From the NCBI GenBank assembly GCA_016292335.1, contig JAECRX010000240.1, forward strand, positions 1-12,970: a DNA stretch of 12,970 nucleotides. Direction: 5' to 3'. This document shows positions 5,995-12,672 of this stretch, one piece after another. Made by a program: the position numbers and the translations under genes. The stretch is from Candidatus Sifarchaeum subterraneum. Lineage in GTDB: Archaea > Asgardarchaeota > Sifarchaeia > Sifarchaeales > Sifarchaeaceae. Below the pieces are notes generated by a model that saw nothing but the letters and a program-made list of their open reading frames with translations, did no database searches and was not told the origin of the DNA. The first letter of the stretch is position 1. The number at the start of each line of letters is the position of its first letter.

Positions 5995-7695
5995 ATGCCT
6001 AAAATGCAAGTAGCTGAAGTGGTTGTGAAAATTCTTGAGGATGAAGGAGTAGAAGTAATGTTTGGAATACCAGGGGCAGCAATCAACCCCGTGTATAAGT
6101 ACCTCGGTCAATCGAAGAAGATCAAGCACTATATTGCACGACATGAAGAAGGAGCTTGTCACGCAGCTGACGGATACGCTCGAGCTACTGGAAAAGTAGG
6201 TGTTTGTATCTGTACGAGTGGACCTGCTGCTACGAACTTTGTAACAGGACTCTACACCGCTCAGGTTGACTCAATTCCAATTGTTGCTATAACGGGAACG
6301 GCTGTTCGCGCCGTTTTGGGGAAAGAGGCATTTCAAGCGGTTGAGATAGCTGATATAGTAAAACCTGTGACAAAAAAGAGTTATTGTGTCCAAGAGCCTT
6401 ATCGTCTACCAGGTATAATGAGAGAAGCATTTAGAATTGCGAGAGAAGGAAGACCAGGACCTGTGCTTATCGATCTCCCCGTCGATCTCCAGCGAGCCGA
6501 AATCGAATATGACCCCGAAACAGATCGTAGTTTAGACTTTTCAGTACCTAAGGCAAATGAAAAACAAATCAAAAAAGCAATCGACATGATCCTGGAAGCT
6601 AAGAATCCGATCATCCTGGGTGGAGGAGGAGTTCTTATCTCGGGTGCTGCCAAAGAACTTCAAGAATTAGCAGAATACCTAAGTTTACCCATCTGTGCTT
6701 CGTATATGGGGAAGTCTGTAATAGATAACGCACATCCCTTGTATTCGGGTCAGGTAGGAACGATAGTCCAGACTAGACTTGGTAATAAGCTCTTTTGTGA
6801 GAGCGACCTCGTTCTGGCGGTGGGCGCACGCTTTGTGGACAGACACACGGGTGAATTGGAAGTGTATACCGACCAAGGCAATCGCAAGTTCATCCACATT
6901 GACATTGATCCCCTACAAATTGGTAAGATCGTTCCAACAGAGTTAGGAATAGTATCAGATGCCAAAATAGCATTGCAGATGTTAATTGACGAAGCTAAAT
7001 CACGAGTGGGAAAAGTCGAGCCAGATGAATGGGTATCTTCGATACCTGATAGACGCAAAGAGCTCGCAAGGAAATTAGACTTTGATGATGTGCCGATCAA
7101 ACCGCAAAGAGTCTTCAAAGAAATGAATGAGTTCTTCGATGAAGACACAATATTTGTGACATCTGTAGGATTAAACCAAATTTGGAGCGGTCAGTATCAA
7201 GACGTCAAGAAACCAGGACATTATAAAGTCTGTGGTTGTGCCGGAACTCTTGGCTGGGATCTTCCAGCATCGATTGGTATTAAAATCGGAGATCCTGATA
7301 AAAAGGTCGTTGGCATAACAGGCGATGGTGGATTAGGATTTATGGTAGAAGAACTAGCGATGGCAGCACAATATCGCGTACCCATTGTGATGGTGGTCAT
7401 CAACAATGGTTTCCTGAGTTTGATTAGACAGAATCAAAAATACGTCTACGACTACCAGTACGCCGTTGAACTCTGGTACGACAGAGAACCGCAAGAAAAT
7501 CCAATAGGAATTGATTTCGTTAAGCTTGCAGAAGCTTTTGGAGTATATGGAGAAAGGGTTGAACGACCAGAGGACCTCAAGCTTGCTTTCCAGAGGGCAC
7601 TAGATAACGCTCCCGCAGTTATAGACATTATTTGTGAACGTGAAGTCGATTGTAGCATGGGATCAGCGTTGGACTCAATAGCTGAGAGAGGATAA
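5995..7695 (+). CDS. gcl: Glyoxylate carboligase-like ThDP-dependent enzyme
   Basis: A 566-residue ThDP enzyme of the acetolactate synthase superfamily. It resembles E. coli glyoxylate carboligase from end to end: an N-terminus of MPKM followed by FGIPGAAINP, a central RHTGELEVYTD and HIDIDPLQIG plus LGIVSDAK, then IKPQRVFKEMN, and a C-terminus with CSMGSALDSI. The ThDP/Mg motif runs from GDG (443-445) to INN (469-471). Gcl joins two glyoxylate to tartronate semialdehyde with CO2 release. Position 51 is Glu (RHEEGA), whereas E. coli Gcl has Val there; Glu is the normal ThDP-activating residue of acetolactate synthases. So either this is a Gcl that kept the ancestral Glu, or a related carboligase. 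The ATG at 5995 is chosen over TTG at 5950: GGAGAG lies 6 nt upstream and the N-terminus aligns there. Confidence 0.8.
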   Translation: MPKMQVAEVVVKILEDEGVEVMFGIPGAAINPVYKYLGQSKKIKHYIARHEEGACHAADGYARATGKVGVCICTSGPAATNFVTGLYTAQVDSIPIVAITGTAVRAVLGKEAFQAVEIADIVKPVTKKSYCVQEPYRLPGIMREAFRIAREGRPGPVLIDLPVDLQRAEIEYDPETDRSLDFSVPKANEKQIKKAIDMILEAKNPIILGGGGVLISGAAKELQELAEYLSLPICASYMGKSVIDNAHPLYSGQVGTIVQTRLGNKLFCESDLVLAVGARFVDRHTGELEVYTDQGNRKFIHIDIDPLQIGKIVPTELGIVSDAKIALQMLIDEAKSRVGKVEPDEWVSSIPDRRKELARKLDFDDVPIKPQRVFKEMNEFFDEDTIFVTSVGLNQIWSGQYQDVKKPGHYKVCGCAGTLGWDLPASIGIKIGDPDKKVVGITGDGGLGFMVEELAMAAQYRVPIVMVVINNGFLSLIRQNQKYVYDYQYAVELWYDREPQENPIGIDFVKLAEAFGVYGERVERPEDLKLAFQRALDNAPAVIDIICEREVDCSMGSALDSIAERG

Positions 7696-7728
7696 AATAA
7701 TGAAGAAAAAATAAAGGGCGGTGAAAAT

Positions 7729-8643
7729 TTGACAAAACACTGGGACCTTTTTATGAAAGTTGGCATAGTGCACGGAATGGTTTTCCCAGAATGCCTTGCG
7801 GGAGAAGGGCCAATCTTAGAGACTTTGACAAAGATAGCCGAAGACGGGTTCTTCTCGGCTGTAGATTACGGTGGCTGTAAGGATGCTTCAATCAAAGGCG
7901 ATGTAGCAACGCTCTTAAAAGCCTCTCGCTTAACCATTAACTTCTCGGCTCAACCCGCCTTATTGCTTCCAAAACTCGATTTAAATGCACTAGACGATGA
8001 ACTACGAAACAAATCCATACAGGCAATAAAATCATGCGTTGATGAGGCATATGAAGTTGGCGCAGAAACCCTTACCGTCCTAAGCGGACCATATCCAGGT
8101 GATGCAGACAGTGAAAAGGCGATGTCGCTATTAATCGATTCTTTAAAACAACTATGCGAATATGCAAAAAGTCAGGGAAATCTAGCGATCTGCTTGGAAG
8201 TATTCGACCGTGAGATCGATAAACGCTCCTTAATAGGTCCATCGGAATCAGCAGTGGAAGTCGCTAAAGCAGTACGTGAGGCAGGATATCCTACTTTCGG
8301 TTTGATGCATGATTTAAGCCATCTTCCTCTGCTTTATGAAACCCCTGCCCAGGCTTTATCAACTACGAAAGACTATCTTACATTAGTGCACCTCGGAAAC
8401 TGTGTAATGGATCAAAGCAATCCGCTGTATGGTGATAAACATCCGATCTTTGGCGTTGAAGGAGGAGCGAATGACGTACCAGAGTTAGCAGAATATCTTA
8501 GGACACTTTTTGATATCGGTTATCTAAGTAAAAGGAAGCGTGCTTTCGTCAGCTTTGAAGTAAAACCTTATGGAAACGAGACTTCTGAAATGGCTATAGT
8601 TAACGTGAAAAGAACCTTAAAAGAGGCTTGGACACTAGTTTAA
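7729..8643 (+). CDS. hyi: Hydroxypyruvate isomerase-like TIM barrel
   Basis: A 304-residue xylose-isomerase-like TIM barrel (AP endonuclease 2 family). The likely metal and catalytic ligands are Glu157 (CLEVFD), Asp195 (GLMHDLSH), His221 (LVHLGN) and Glu277 (SFEVKP), the Glu-Asp-His/Gln-Glu set of sugar isomerases/epimerases. It is longer than E. coli Hyi (about 258 residues), so the name rests on fold plus context: it directly follows a Gcl-like gene, as hyi does in bacteria, where it interconverts tartronate semialdehyde and hydroxypyruvate. TTG at 7729 is favoured because GGTGA lies 4 nt upstream; ATG at 7753 (residue 9) is the alternative and starts at the first barrel strand. A sugar epimerase with another substrate cannot be excluded. 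Confidence 0.7.
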   Translation: MTKHWDLFMKVGIVHGMVFPECLAGEGPILETLTKIAEDGFFSAVDYGGCKDASIKGDVATLLKASRLTINFSAQPALLLPKLDLNALDDELRNKSIQAIKSCVDEAYEVGAETLTVLSGPYPGDADSEKAMSLLIDSLKQLCEYAKSQGNLAICLEVFDREIDKRSLIGPSESAVEVAKAVREAGYPTFGLMHDLSHLPLLYETPAQALSTTKDYLTLVHLGNCVMDQSNPLYGDKHPIFGVEGGANDVPELAEYLRTLFDIGYLSKRKRAFVSFEVKPYGNETSEMAIVNVKRTLKEAWTLV

Positions 8644-8655
8644 GCCCTCTAACCT

Positions 8656-8669
8656 TCTTTTTATTTTTT
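8656..8669 (+). terminator. T-rich terminator after the glycerate operon
   Basis: TCTTTTTATTTTTT begins 12 nt after the stop of the last operon gene. Archaeal polymerase stops at such T-runs without needing a hairpin. No gene is seen until 8819. Confidence 0.6.
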
Positions 8670-8698
8670 GTCGCGAATAAAATGATTTTTCAATAGAG

Positions 8699-8715
8699 TC
8701 TCGTCTGTTACGAGA
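8699..8715 (+). other. 6-bp hairpin upstream of the second dyad promoter
   Basis: TCTCGT (8699-8704), loop CTGTT, ACGAGA (8710-8715). It ends 5 nt before the TATA-like sequence of the next gene. It may be part of an upstream operator or a backup terminator for the operon; the sequence does not decide. Confidence 0.35.
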
Positions 8716-8720
8716 GCAAA

Positions 8721-8755
8721 GATATACTAAGTTTCCCGATAGACTTTGTCGGAAA
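8721..8755 (+). promoter_or_regulatory. TATA-like sequence and 25-bp dyad before the membrane protein (copy B)
   Basis: GATATACTAA (8721-8730) is followed directly by the dyad at 8731-8755, GTTTCCCGATAG on the left and TGTCGGAAA on the right. It matches the copy at 4912-4936 except for one C/T in the loop. A further hairpin, GTTAG (8771-8775) with CTAAC (8785-8789), lies in the leader. The parallel position relative to the TATA-like sequence suggests control by the same factor as the glycerate operon. Confidence 0.5.
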
Positions 8756-8818
8756 ATTTTCGGGGCGTCTGTTAGCAATGGCCCTAACCATATTTTGGAC
8801 ATTCAGGAGAGGAGTATT

Positions 8819-9237
8819 TTGACCGAGTACGACTTTACAGTAGGTACGAAGATACTTGCAGTTGCAACGATTCTGTTGTTCTCACAAGCGGCTTGAGCGC
8901 TTTGCTATACCAGGATAACCCCTTTCTATGGCTAAATCTGATAGCCGCCGTGTTTTCTGCCATTGCGACATATTACGCTGCAACATACCGGTCAATGGGA
9001 ATGTATTATTCTAGGGGGCGCTATATGCCCCCACAATACCTGGGTGAGGGATCGGCCGCCTTTACTTTCAGTATAGTGGCCTTCGGTGCTACCACCATTG
9101 TTCTCATGATTTGGATAGCCGTAATAACGTTGTACAGATCAGACATCCCATTTACGCTCACAAGCCTCCTATCCTTAGCTAGCGGTGTTATTGCTCTGAT
9201 TGGAGGTATCATCGCAAAAAGGGAGTGGGAGGAGTAG
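8819..9237 (+). CDS. Small four-helix membrane protein, split by a TTGA overlap or frameshift
   Basis: A GGAGAGGAG ribosome site (8806-8814) precedes TTG at 8819. That frame reads MTEYDFTVGTKILAVATILL and ends after 25 residues at TGA (8894-8896). The second frame begins at TTG 8893, overlapping that stop as TTGA, and runs 114 residues to 9237. Read together they give a natural protein of about 140 residues with four membrane segments: one spanning the junction (KILAVATILLFSQAA and SALLY), FLWLNLIAAVFSAIATYYAA, FTFSIVAFGATTIVLMIWIAV, and LTSLLSLASGVIALIGGIIA, with a basic/acidic tail KREWEE. The first helix looks complete only when both parts are joined. A one-base sequencing error, a real frameshift mutation, or stop-restart coupling are all possible. 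I recognise no family. It shares its promoter dyad with the glycerate operon. Confidence 0.65.
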
Positions 9238-9370
9238 CCTTGCTCTTACATTATGTCCATCAGAATCACAGAGTGTAGCAGGAAACATGATGCGGCATGA
9301 AATGATGAAGCGTGGAGACTCGTCCCCTCTTCTCTAACTCTCTTTTTCAATTCGATTAGAGGTTGCTATA
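9238..9370. other. Gap with T-run after the membrane protein
   Basis: No gene is seen. CTCTTTTTC near 9340-9349 is a plausible weak terminator for the membrane-protein transcript. Confidence 0.35.
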
Positions 9371-9487
9371 ATGAATAAAATGAATTATACAATAACGGAA
9401 TACTGTGAATATACCGTTCATAGTACGTTCTTGTGCATGAGACGTGCCGTCAATGATAGTCCAACGCTTAAGACGGTCTTCGAATGA
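9371..9487 (+). CDS. Possible 38-residue small protein
   Basis: ATG at 9371 is preceded by GAGGT (9359-9363) with 7-nt spacing, one of the better ribosome sites in the window. The frame runs 38 codons to TGA (9485-9487): MNKMNYTITEYCEYTV at the start and DSPTLKTVFE at the end, with two Cys. No family is recognised. It could equally be a chance ORF in a 330-bp gap; there is no clear TATA box 25-60 bp upstream. Confidence 0.3.
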   Translation: MNKMNYTITEYCEYTVHSTFLCMRRAVNDSPTLKTVFE

Positions 9488-9543
9488 CTCGCAGGGGACG
9501 ACAAAGGTTATAAAAGTTCAATCACCGATGAATATAGTTTCTG

Positions 9544-9550
9544 AAAAAAA
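9544..9550 (-). terminator. T7 run ending the FAU-1 transcript
   Basis: Seven A on the plus strand, T7 on the minus strand, begin 18 nt past the stop of the minus-strand FAU-1 gene. Confidence 0.45.
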
Positions 9551-9568
9551 TAGATAAAATGACCTTAT

Positions 9569-10990
9569 TTAGGTGTTTTTTTCTTCAAGTGATTTCAGAA
9601 GATTATTCGCAACAATTACCGCCTTATTAAATAAAGTTTCCGAAATATGATCCGTATCATAAAATTCCCGTAACTTTTCTTCATCGATAATTTGGGAAGT
9701 GCCATCAGGAAACAATAAAACGTCAATCTCCAAGTCTACGTATTGGACTTTCCCTGGGTAGAGTTCTATCGGGGTATTAATGTTGAAATATGTTCCTTTC
9801 AGTTCTCCGTCTTCATTGTAGTAAGACGTAGAAAAATTCCATTCATTTTCCTTAAAGCAAGTTATTCCATAATCCCCCTCTTCTTTAGGAACATTTAACC
9901 CATCGTAAAAGCCTCCAGGGGAAAAGTATCGTATAATCTTTATGCAATCATTAAGTTCAACTATTCTTCCCGGACCAAGATAAAAAATTCTTCCATCGAG
10001 TTTCATATGATCCATATATAGTTCCTGGCCTACTTTAGGCAATTTATCACTTAAGATTTCCATTAGGTTATTTTGAATTAGATCTTTTTCTTCCGGTTTT
10101 TGAAGTAGAAATTTTTCAGCTAGGTCAATAGCTAGCGAGAATTCGGGGCCAAATGACTTTAATTTGTGGTGTTCAGGAATTGTAGGAATAATCTCACTTC
10201 GAATTTCGTCCAATTTCCCCTTGGATATTTTTGGAAAAAGTAAGACAACTTCCTTATATCCTTCTCTAAGTAATGCTGGAGACTTTATAGTGTGATGCTT
10301 CTTTAATAGTTCTTCAGCTTCTTTTGCCAGTTGTTCAACTTCATTAATCAAGATAGGGGGTTCTTGACTGGCCGCGGCAGTTCTCCATAAAATACCCCAA
10401 TTGTATGGCATAATGGCTTTTCCAAGGTGATATAAAGAGCTTCTTTTGGGACCATAAATTCTTTTACTGATTTTCACCGTTTGGGTAGGAATCAAAACGG
10501 CATATTGACCAGGAACAGTAATTTCTCTACTTAAAACTGCTTTCTTCTTTTCCTCGTTTCTTTCTGCTTCAACAACTCTAACTAATATTTCATCACCAGT
10601 GGATGATTCACAATCAAAGAGAATACCATCTAATTCTCCTAAGTCGATATAACTAATGTTCTTCTCCTCTATTGTTTCTATCACTTTTCCTTTGTAAAAT
10701 CCACCAACAAGGGCTTTTCGTTTGAGGACAACGAGATCTAAAAAGATATCTTTTAGTTTTTCCAAAATGGAATTCAAATCATCAAAGAAACTTGGATTCG
10801 CCCTTATTATCACCCCTTGTTTGTCTTTCCTGTCATGAATATCAATAGTGGGGTGCTCCACTGATGAAGTCTGTAATTTGAATCTTTCTCGAATAACTTG
10901 TGAACTTTGTGTGATTGCAAATCCAAAATCTTGTAGCAGTTTTGTCAATGAAGTTGAATAGATTCCCCTAATTCTTGCAATAGACATCAT
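9569..10990 (-). CDS. FAU-1 family RNA-binding protein/ribonuclease (S1-like plus DUF402)
   Basis: A 473-residue protein, the usual length of the archaeal FAU-1 family, which binds AU-rich RNA and has RNase E/G-like activity on rRNA precursors. The opening MMSIARIRGIYSTSLTKLL is the family signature. Residues about 97-155 form an S1/RNase E-like domain (GFYKGKVIETIEE, YIDLGELDGIL) followed by PGQYAVLIP (160-168). A helical linker (about 215-235) and a middle domain follow. The last 140 or so residues form DUF402, with IIRYFSPGGFYDGLNVP and YVDLEIDVLLFPDGTSQIID. It is cytoplasmic. There is no good Shine-Dalgarno before the tandem ATG ATG (10990, 10987). It stands alone, divergent from the pilin gene, with 194 bp between them. 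Confidence 0.88.
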   Translation of the reverse strand: MMSIARIRGIYSTSLTKLLQDFGFAITQSSQVIRERFKLQTSSVEHPTIDIHDRKDKQGVIIRANPSFFDDLNSILEKLKDIFLDLVVLKRKALVGGFYKGKVIETIEEKNISYIDLGELDGILFDCESSTGDEILVRVVEAERNEEKKKAVLSREITVPGQYAVLIPTQTVKISKRIYGPKRSSLYHLGKAIMPYNWGILWRTAAASQEPPILINEVEQLAKEAEELLKKHHTIKSPALLREGYKEVVLLFPKISKGKLDEIRSEIIPTIPEHHKLKSFGPEFSLAIDLAEKFLLQKPEEKDLIQNNLMEILSDKLPKVGQELYMDHMKLDGRIFYLGPGRIVELNDCIKIIRYFSPGGFYDGLNVPKEEGDYGITCFKENEWNFSTSYYNEDGELKGTYFNINTPIELYPGKVQYVDLEIDVLLFPDGTSQIIDEEKLREFYDTDHISETLFNKAVIVANNLLKSLEEKNT

Positions 10991-11147
10991 TGTTCACTAC
11001 TGTAATTTCGATGATATGATTGGCTATTGTGATCAGAATACTTGAATTAACATTATTAATTGTTTCGAAATAATTAACTTTTATGAAAAGATTTTATTTA
11101 GGAAAAGAGTTTTGTTAAAAAGTAAGAGCTTAAAGTTGTTCTGTTAG

Positions 11148-11157
11148 TTTAAATATA
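11148..11157 (+). promoter_or_regulatory. TATA box of the pilin-like gene
   Basis: TTTAAATATA is centred about 32 bp before the ATG at 11185. Transcription would start 25-27 bp downstream, leaving a leader of a few bases or none. That fits the lack of any Shine-Dalgarno before this ATG, so the mRNA is probably leaderless. Confidence 0.55.
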
Positions 11158-11184
11158 GTTGACCCAGAAACCAAACTGCTTTTC

Positions 11185-12036
11185 ATGGGGGTAAAAAATA
11201 ATTTGAAGATAAATACCTTCTTTTCCAACAAAAGAGGGGTTTCAGTGATTGTTGCTACTCTTTTAATTTTCGCTATTATCTTTTCAGCCACAATGGTTGC
11301 ATATTTAACGTTTTACCCGATTATAAACAGAAGCCAAGATAAAGCCACGATTTTAGAAGTAGAAAAACAAATGCTTACACTAGACCAAAATCTAAAGGCG
11401 GCTTCCCATGGAAGTCTAGGGAATCAAAAGCTTACACAGTTTTCTATGAAACGAGGAGAGCTTAGCTGGCTAGAGAGCAATAATATTAATCTAACTCTAA
11501 CGGGTGGAGCAACTTCTTTTCGATATAACCGATCAGATGGCCAACCTTTCTCTTTGGGAAGGATAGTATATTCAATACGTAGCCAGGCATTGTTAGACAT
11601 AGAAGTTTATGGAAACGAAAGTTTGAATGGGGATGAATTACCTATCGCAGTAGGAACAAAACCCGGTTCAAACGAAACATCATCACTCATCATTTACAGA
11701 ACCGCGTATGACAAATATGAGATACGTCTAGGATACAGACTAAAGCTATACAATTACGAAAGGACCGATGGAACCAATGTCCTCAAGATCTTCATGATAC
11801 AACTGAACAGCACCGATGATCTCTGGCCAACTGGTGCGGGATCACAAAGGATAATGGCAGAAAAGCGTGAGGTTTTAACCACAGTGAAAGAATTTTCAGG
11901 AGCCCTCAGTATATCAGCAACCTATCAATTCGGATGGAATCAAACAGGACCACCAAGAACCGAAACAATATATGATACAAGTGAAACGACCATAGTAGAG
12001 ATATATCACATCATCTTGTGGATTTCTCATTTATAA
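11185..12036 (+). CDS. Secreted protein with a type IV pilin-like (class III) signal peptide
   Basis: A 283-residue protein. The N-terminus has basic residues ending in NKRG (15-18), then a hydrophobic stretch VSVIVATLLIFAIIFSATMV (19-38) with no charge. This is the class III signal processed by the PibD/FlaK prepilin peptidase after Gly18, typical of archaeal pilins and archaellins. The mature part is predicted to be mainly beta and hydrophilic, with seven N-x-S/T sequons (Asn48, 102, 115, 144, 163, 208, 252), suitable for surface N-glycosylation. It is larger than a typical minor pilin, and no assembly ATPase, platform protein or second pilin is nearby, so its filament is unknown. ATG at 11185 probably heads a leaderless message. 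Other possibilities are a sugar-binding or adhesin protein retained in the membrane by the helix. Confidence 0.75.
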   Translation: MGVKNNLKINTFFSNKRGVSVIVATLLIFAIIFSATMVAYLTFYPIINRSQDKATILEVEKQMLTLDQNLKAASHGSLGNQKLTQFSMKRGELSWLESNNINLTLTGGATSFRYNRSDGQPFSLGRIVYSIRSQALLDIEVYGNESLNGDELPIAVGTKPGSNETSSLIIYRTAYDKYEIRLGYRLKLYNYERTDGTNVLKIFMIQLNSTDDLWPTGAGSQRIMAEKREVLTTVKEFSGALSISATYQFGWNQTGPPRTETIYDTSETTIVEIYHIILWISHL

Positions 12037-12106
12037 TATGCTTGTAATAATACCAAAAATCGAAAGGAAGGATTTTAAAACAGTGCTAGAAATTCTATAC
12101 TCCATT

Positions 12107-12116
12107 CTTATTTTTT
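12107..12116 (+). terminator. T-run after the pilin-like gene
   Basis: CTTATTTTTT, about 70 nt past the pilin stop, is a plausible archaeal terminator. Nothing gene-like lies between. Confidence 0.45.
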
Positions 12117-12155
12117 CGAAAAGATATTGAAAAAGAAAATTAATTTGAAATAAAA

Positions 12156-12185
12156 CTTGCTTAAAATTCCTCTAAGCAGGATTTT
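12156..12185 (+). terminator. Hairpin plus T5, terminator-like
   Basis: CTTGCTTA (12156-12163) pairs with TAAGCAGG (12173-12180) over 8 positions (one T-G), with a 9-nt loop, followed by ATTTTT. It lies between the pilin and NAC genes and could end upstream transcription just before the NAC promoter. Confidence 0.45.
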
Positions 12186-12231
12186 TAATTAACGTTCCAC
12201 AACGTTCGATGCTTAGTAAATTGAATGGAGG
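12182..12231 (+). promoter_or_regulatory. NAC promoter region with tandem AACGTTC boxes and ribosome site
   Basis: TTTTTAAT (12182-12189) is a weak TATA-like sequence. AACGTTC occurs at 12191-12197 and again at 12201-12207, exactly 10 bp apart and so on the same face of the helix; each contains the palindrome AACGTT. A third copy lies downstream of the gene (12686-12692). GGAGG (12227-12231) sits 9 nt before the ATG. Confidence 0.4.
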
Positions 12232-12240
12232 CCTAAGAAG

Positions 12241-12615
12241 ATGATTCCAAGAGGCAGAAGAAAGATGAGTAAAAAACAAATGCAGAAAATGATGAAACAA
12301 ATGGGTCTAAAAGAGATTCCCGATGTAACTGAAGTCATCATAAGGTTAGTTGATAAGGAAATAGTGATTTCCGATGCACAAGTAACTCGTATGTCAGCAA
12401 GTGGTCAGGAAGTTTATCAAATCGTCGGTGAAGGCGAAGAAAGGGCGCTCAGTGAAGAAATTGAAACAGAAAAAGAACCTGAGATTCTAGAAGAAGATGT
12501 GCACCTTGTTGCCCAACAAGCAGGAGTTAGCATAGAAGCAGCAAGAAACGCTTTAATTGAAGCAGAAGGTGACCTCGCAAAAGCCATCTTATCTCTAAAA
12601 ACCTTAAAAAGGTAA
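12241..12615 (+). CDS. nac: Archaeal nascent polypeptide-associated complex protein (aNAC)
   Basis: A 124-residue protein of normal length for aNAC, the homodimeric archaeal relative of eukaryotic alpha-NAC. It binds near the ribosome exit tunnel and contacts emerging chains. The basic start (IPRGRRKMSKKQMQKMMKQM) provides ribosome contact. The NAC beta domain follows at about 27-70 (VTEVIIRLVDKEIVI, then QVTRMSASGQEVYQIVG). An acidic linker (about 74-92) leads to a C-terminal UBA domain (about 93-122: VHLVAQQAGVSIEAARNAL, LAKAILSL). ATG 12241 with GGAGG 9 nt upstream is a clear start. It appears to be a single-gene transcript. Confidence 0.95.
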   Translation: MIPRGRRKMSKKQMQKMMKQMGLKEIPDVTEVIIRLVDKEIVISDAQVTRMSASGQEVYQIVGEGEERALSEEIETEKEPEILEEDVHLVAQQAGVSIEAARNALIEAEGDLAKAILSLKTLKR

Positions 12616-12629
12616 AATGACTGTACCAT

Positions 12630-12672
12630 TGGTTTTCTTCTGATTCTAACTTCAAAAGTTACCAGAAAACCA
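12630..12672 (+). other. Nested inverted repeats downstream of NAC
   Basis: TGGTTTTCT (12630-12638) pairs with AGAAAACCA (12664-12672), and inside the loop TAACTT (12647-12652) pairs with AAGTTA (12656-12661). Together they make a 9-bp plus 6-bp stacked hairpin beginning 15 nt past the NAC stop. It is probably a 3'-end structure of the NAC mRNA. No long T-run follows. Confidence 0.45.

Noticed and set aside
6399..7406. Several minus-strand ORFs within the Gcl-like gene
   Set aside because: They are antisense shadows of a strongly conserved coding sequence, with Ser- and Thr-rich or Pro-rich composition typical of such frames.
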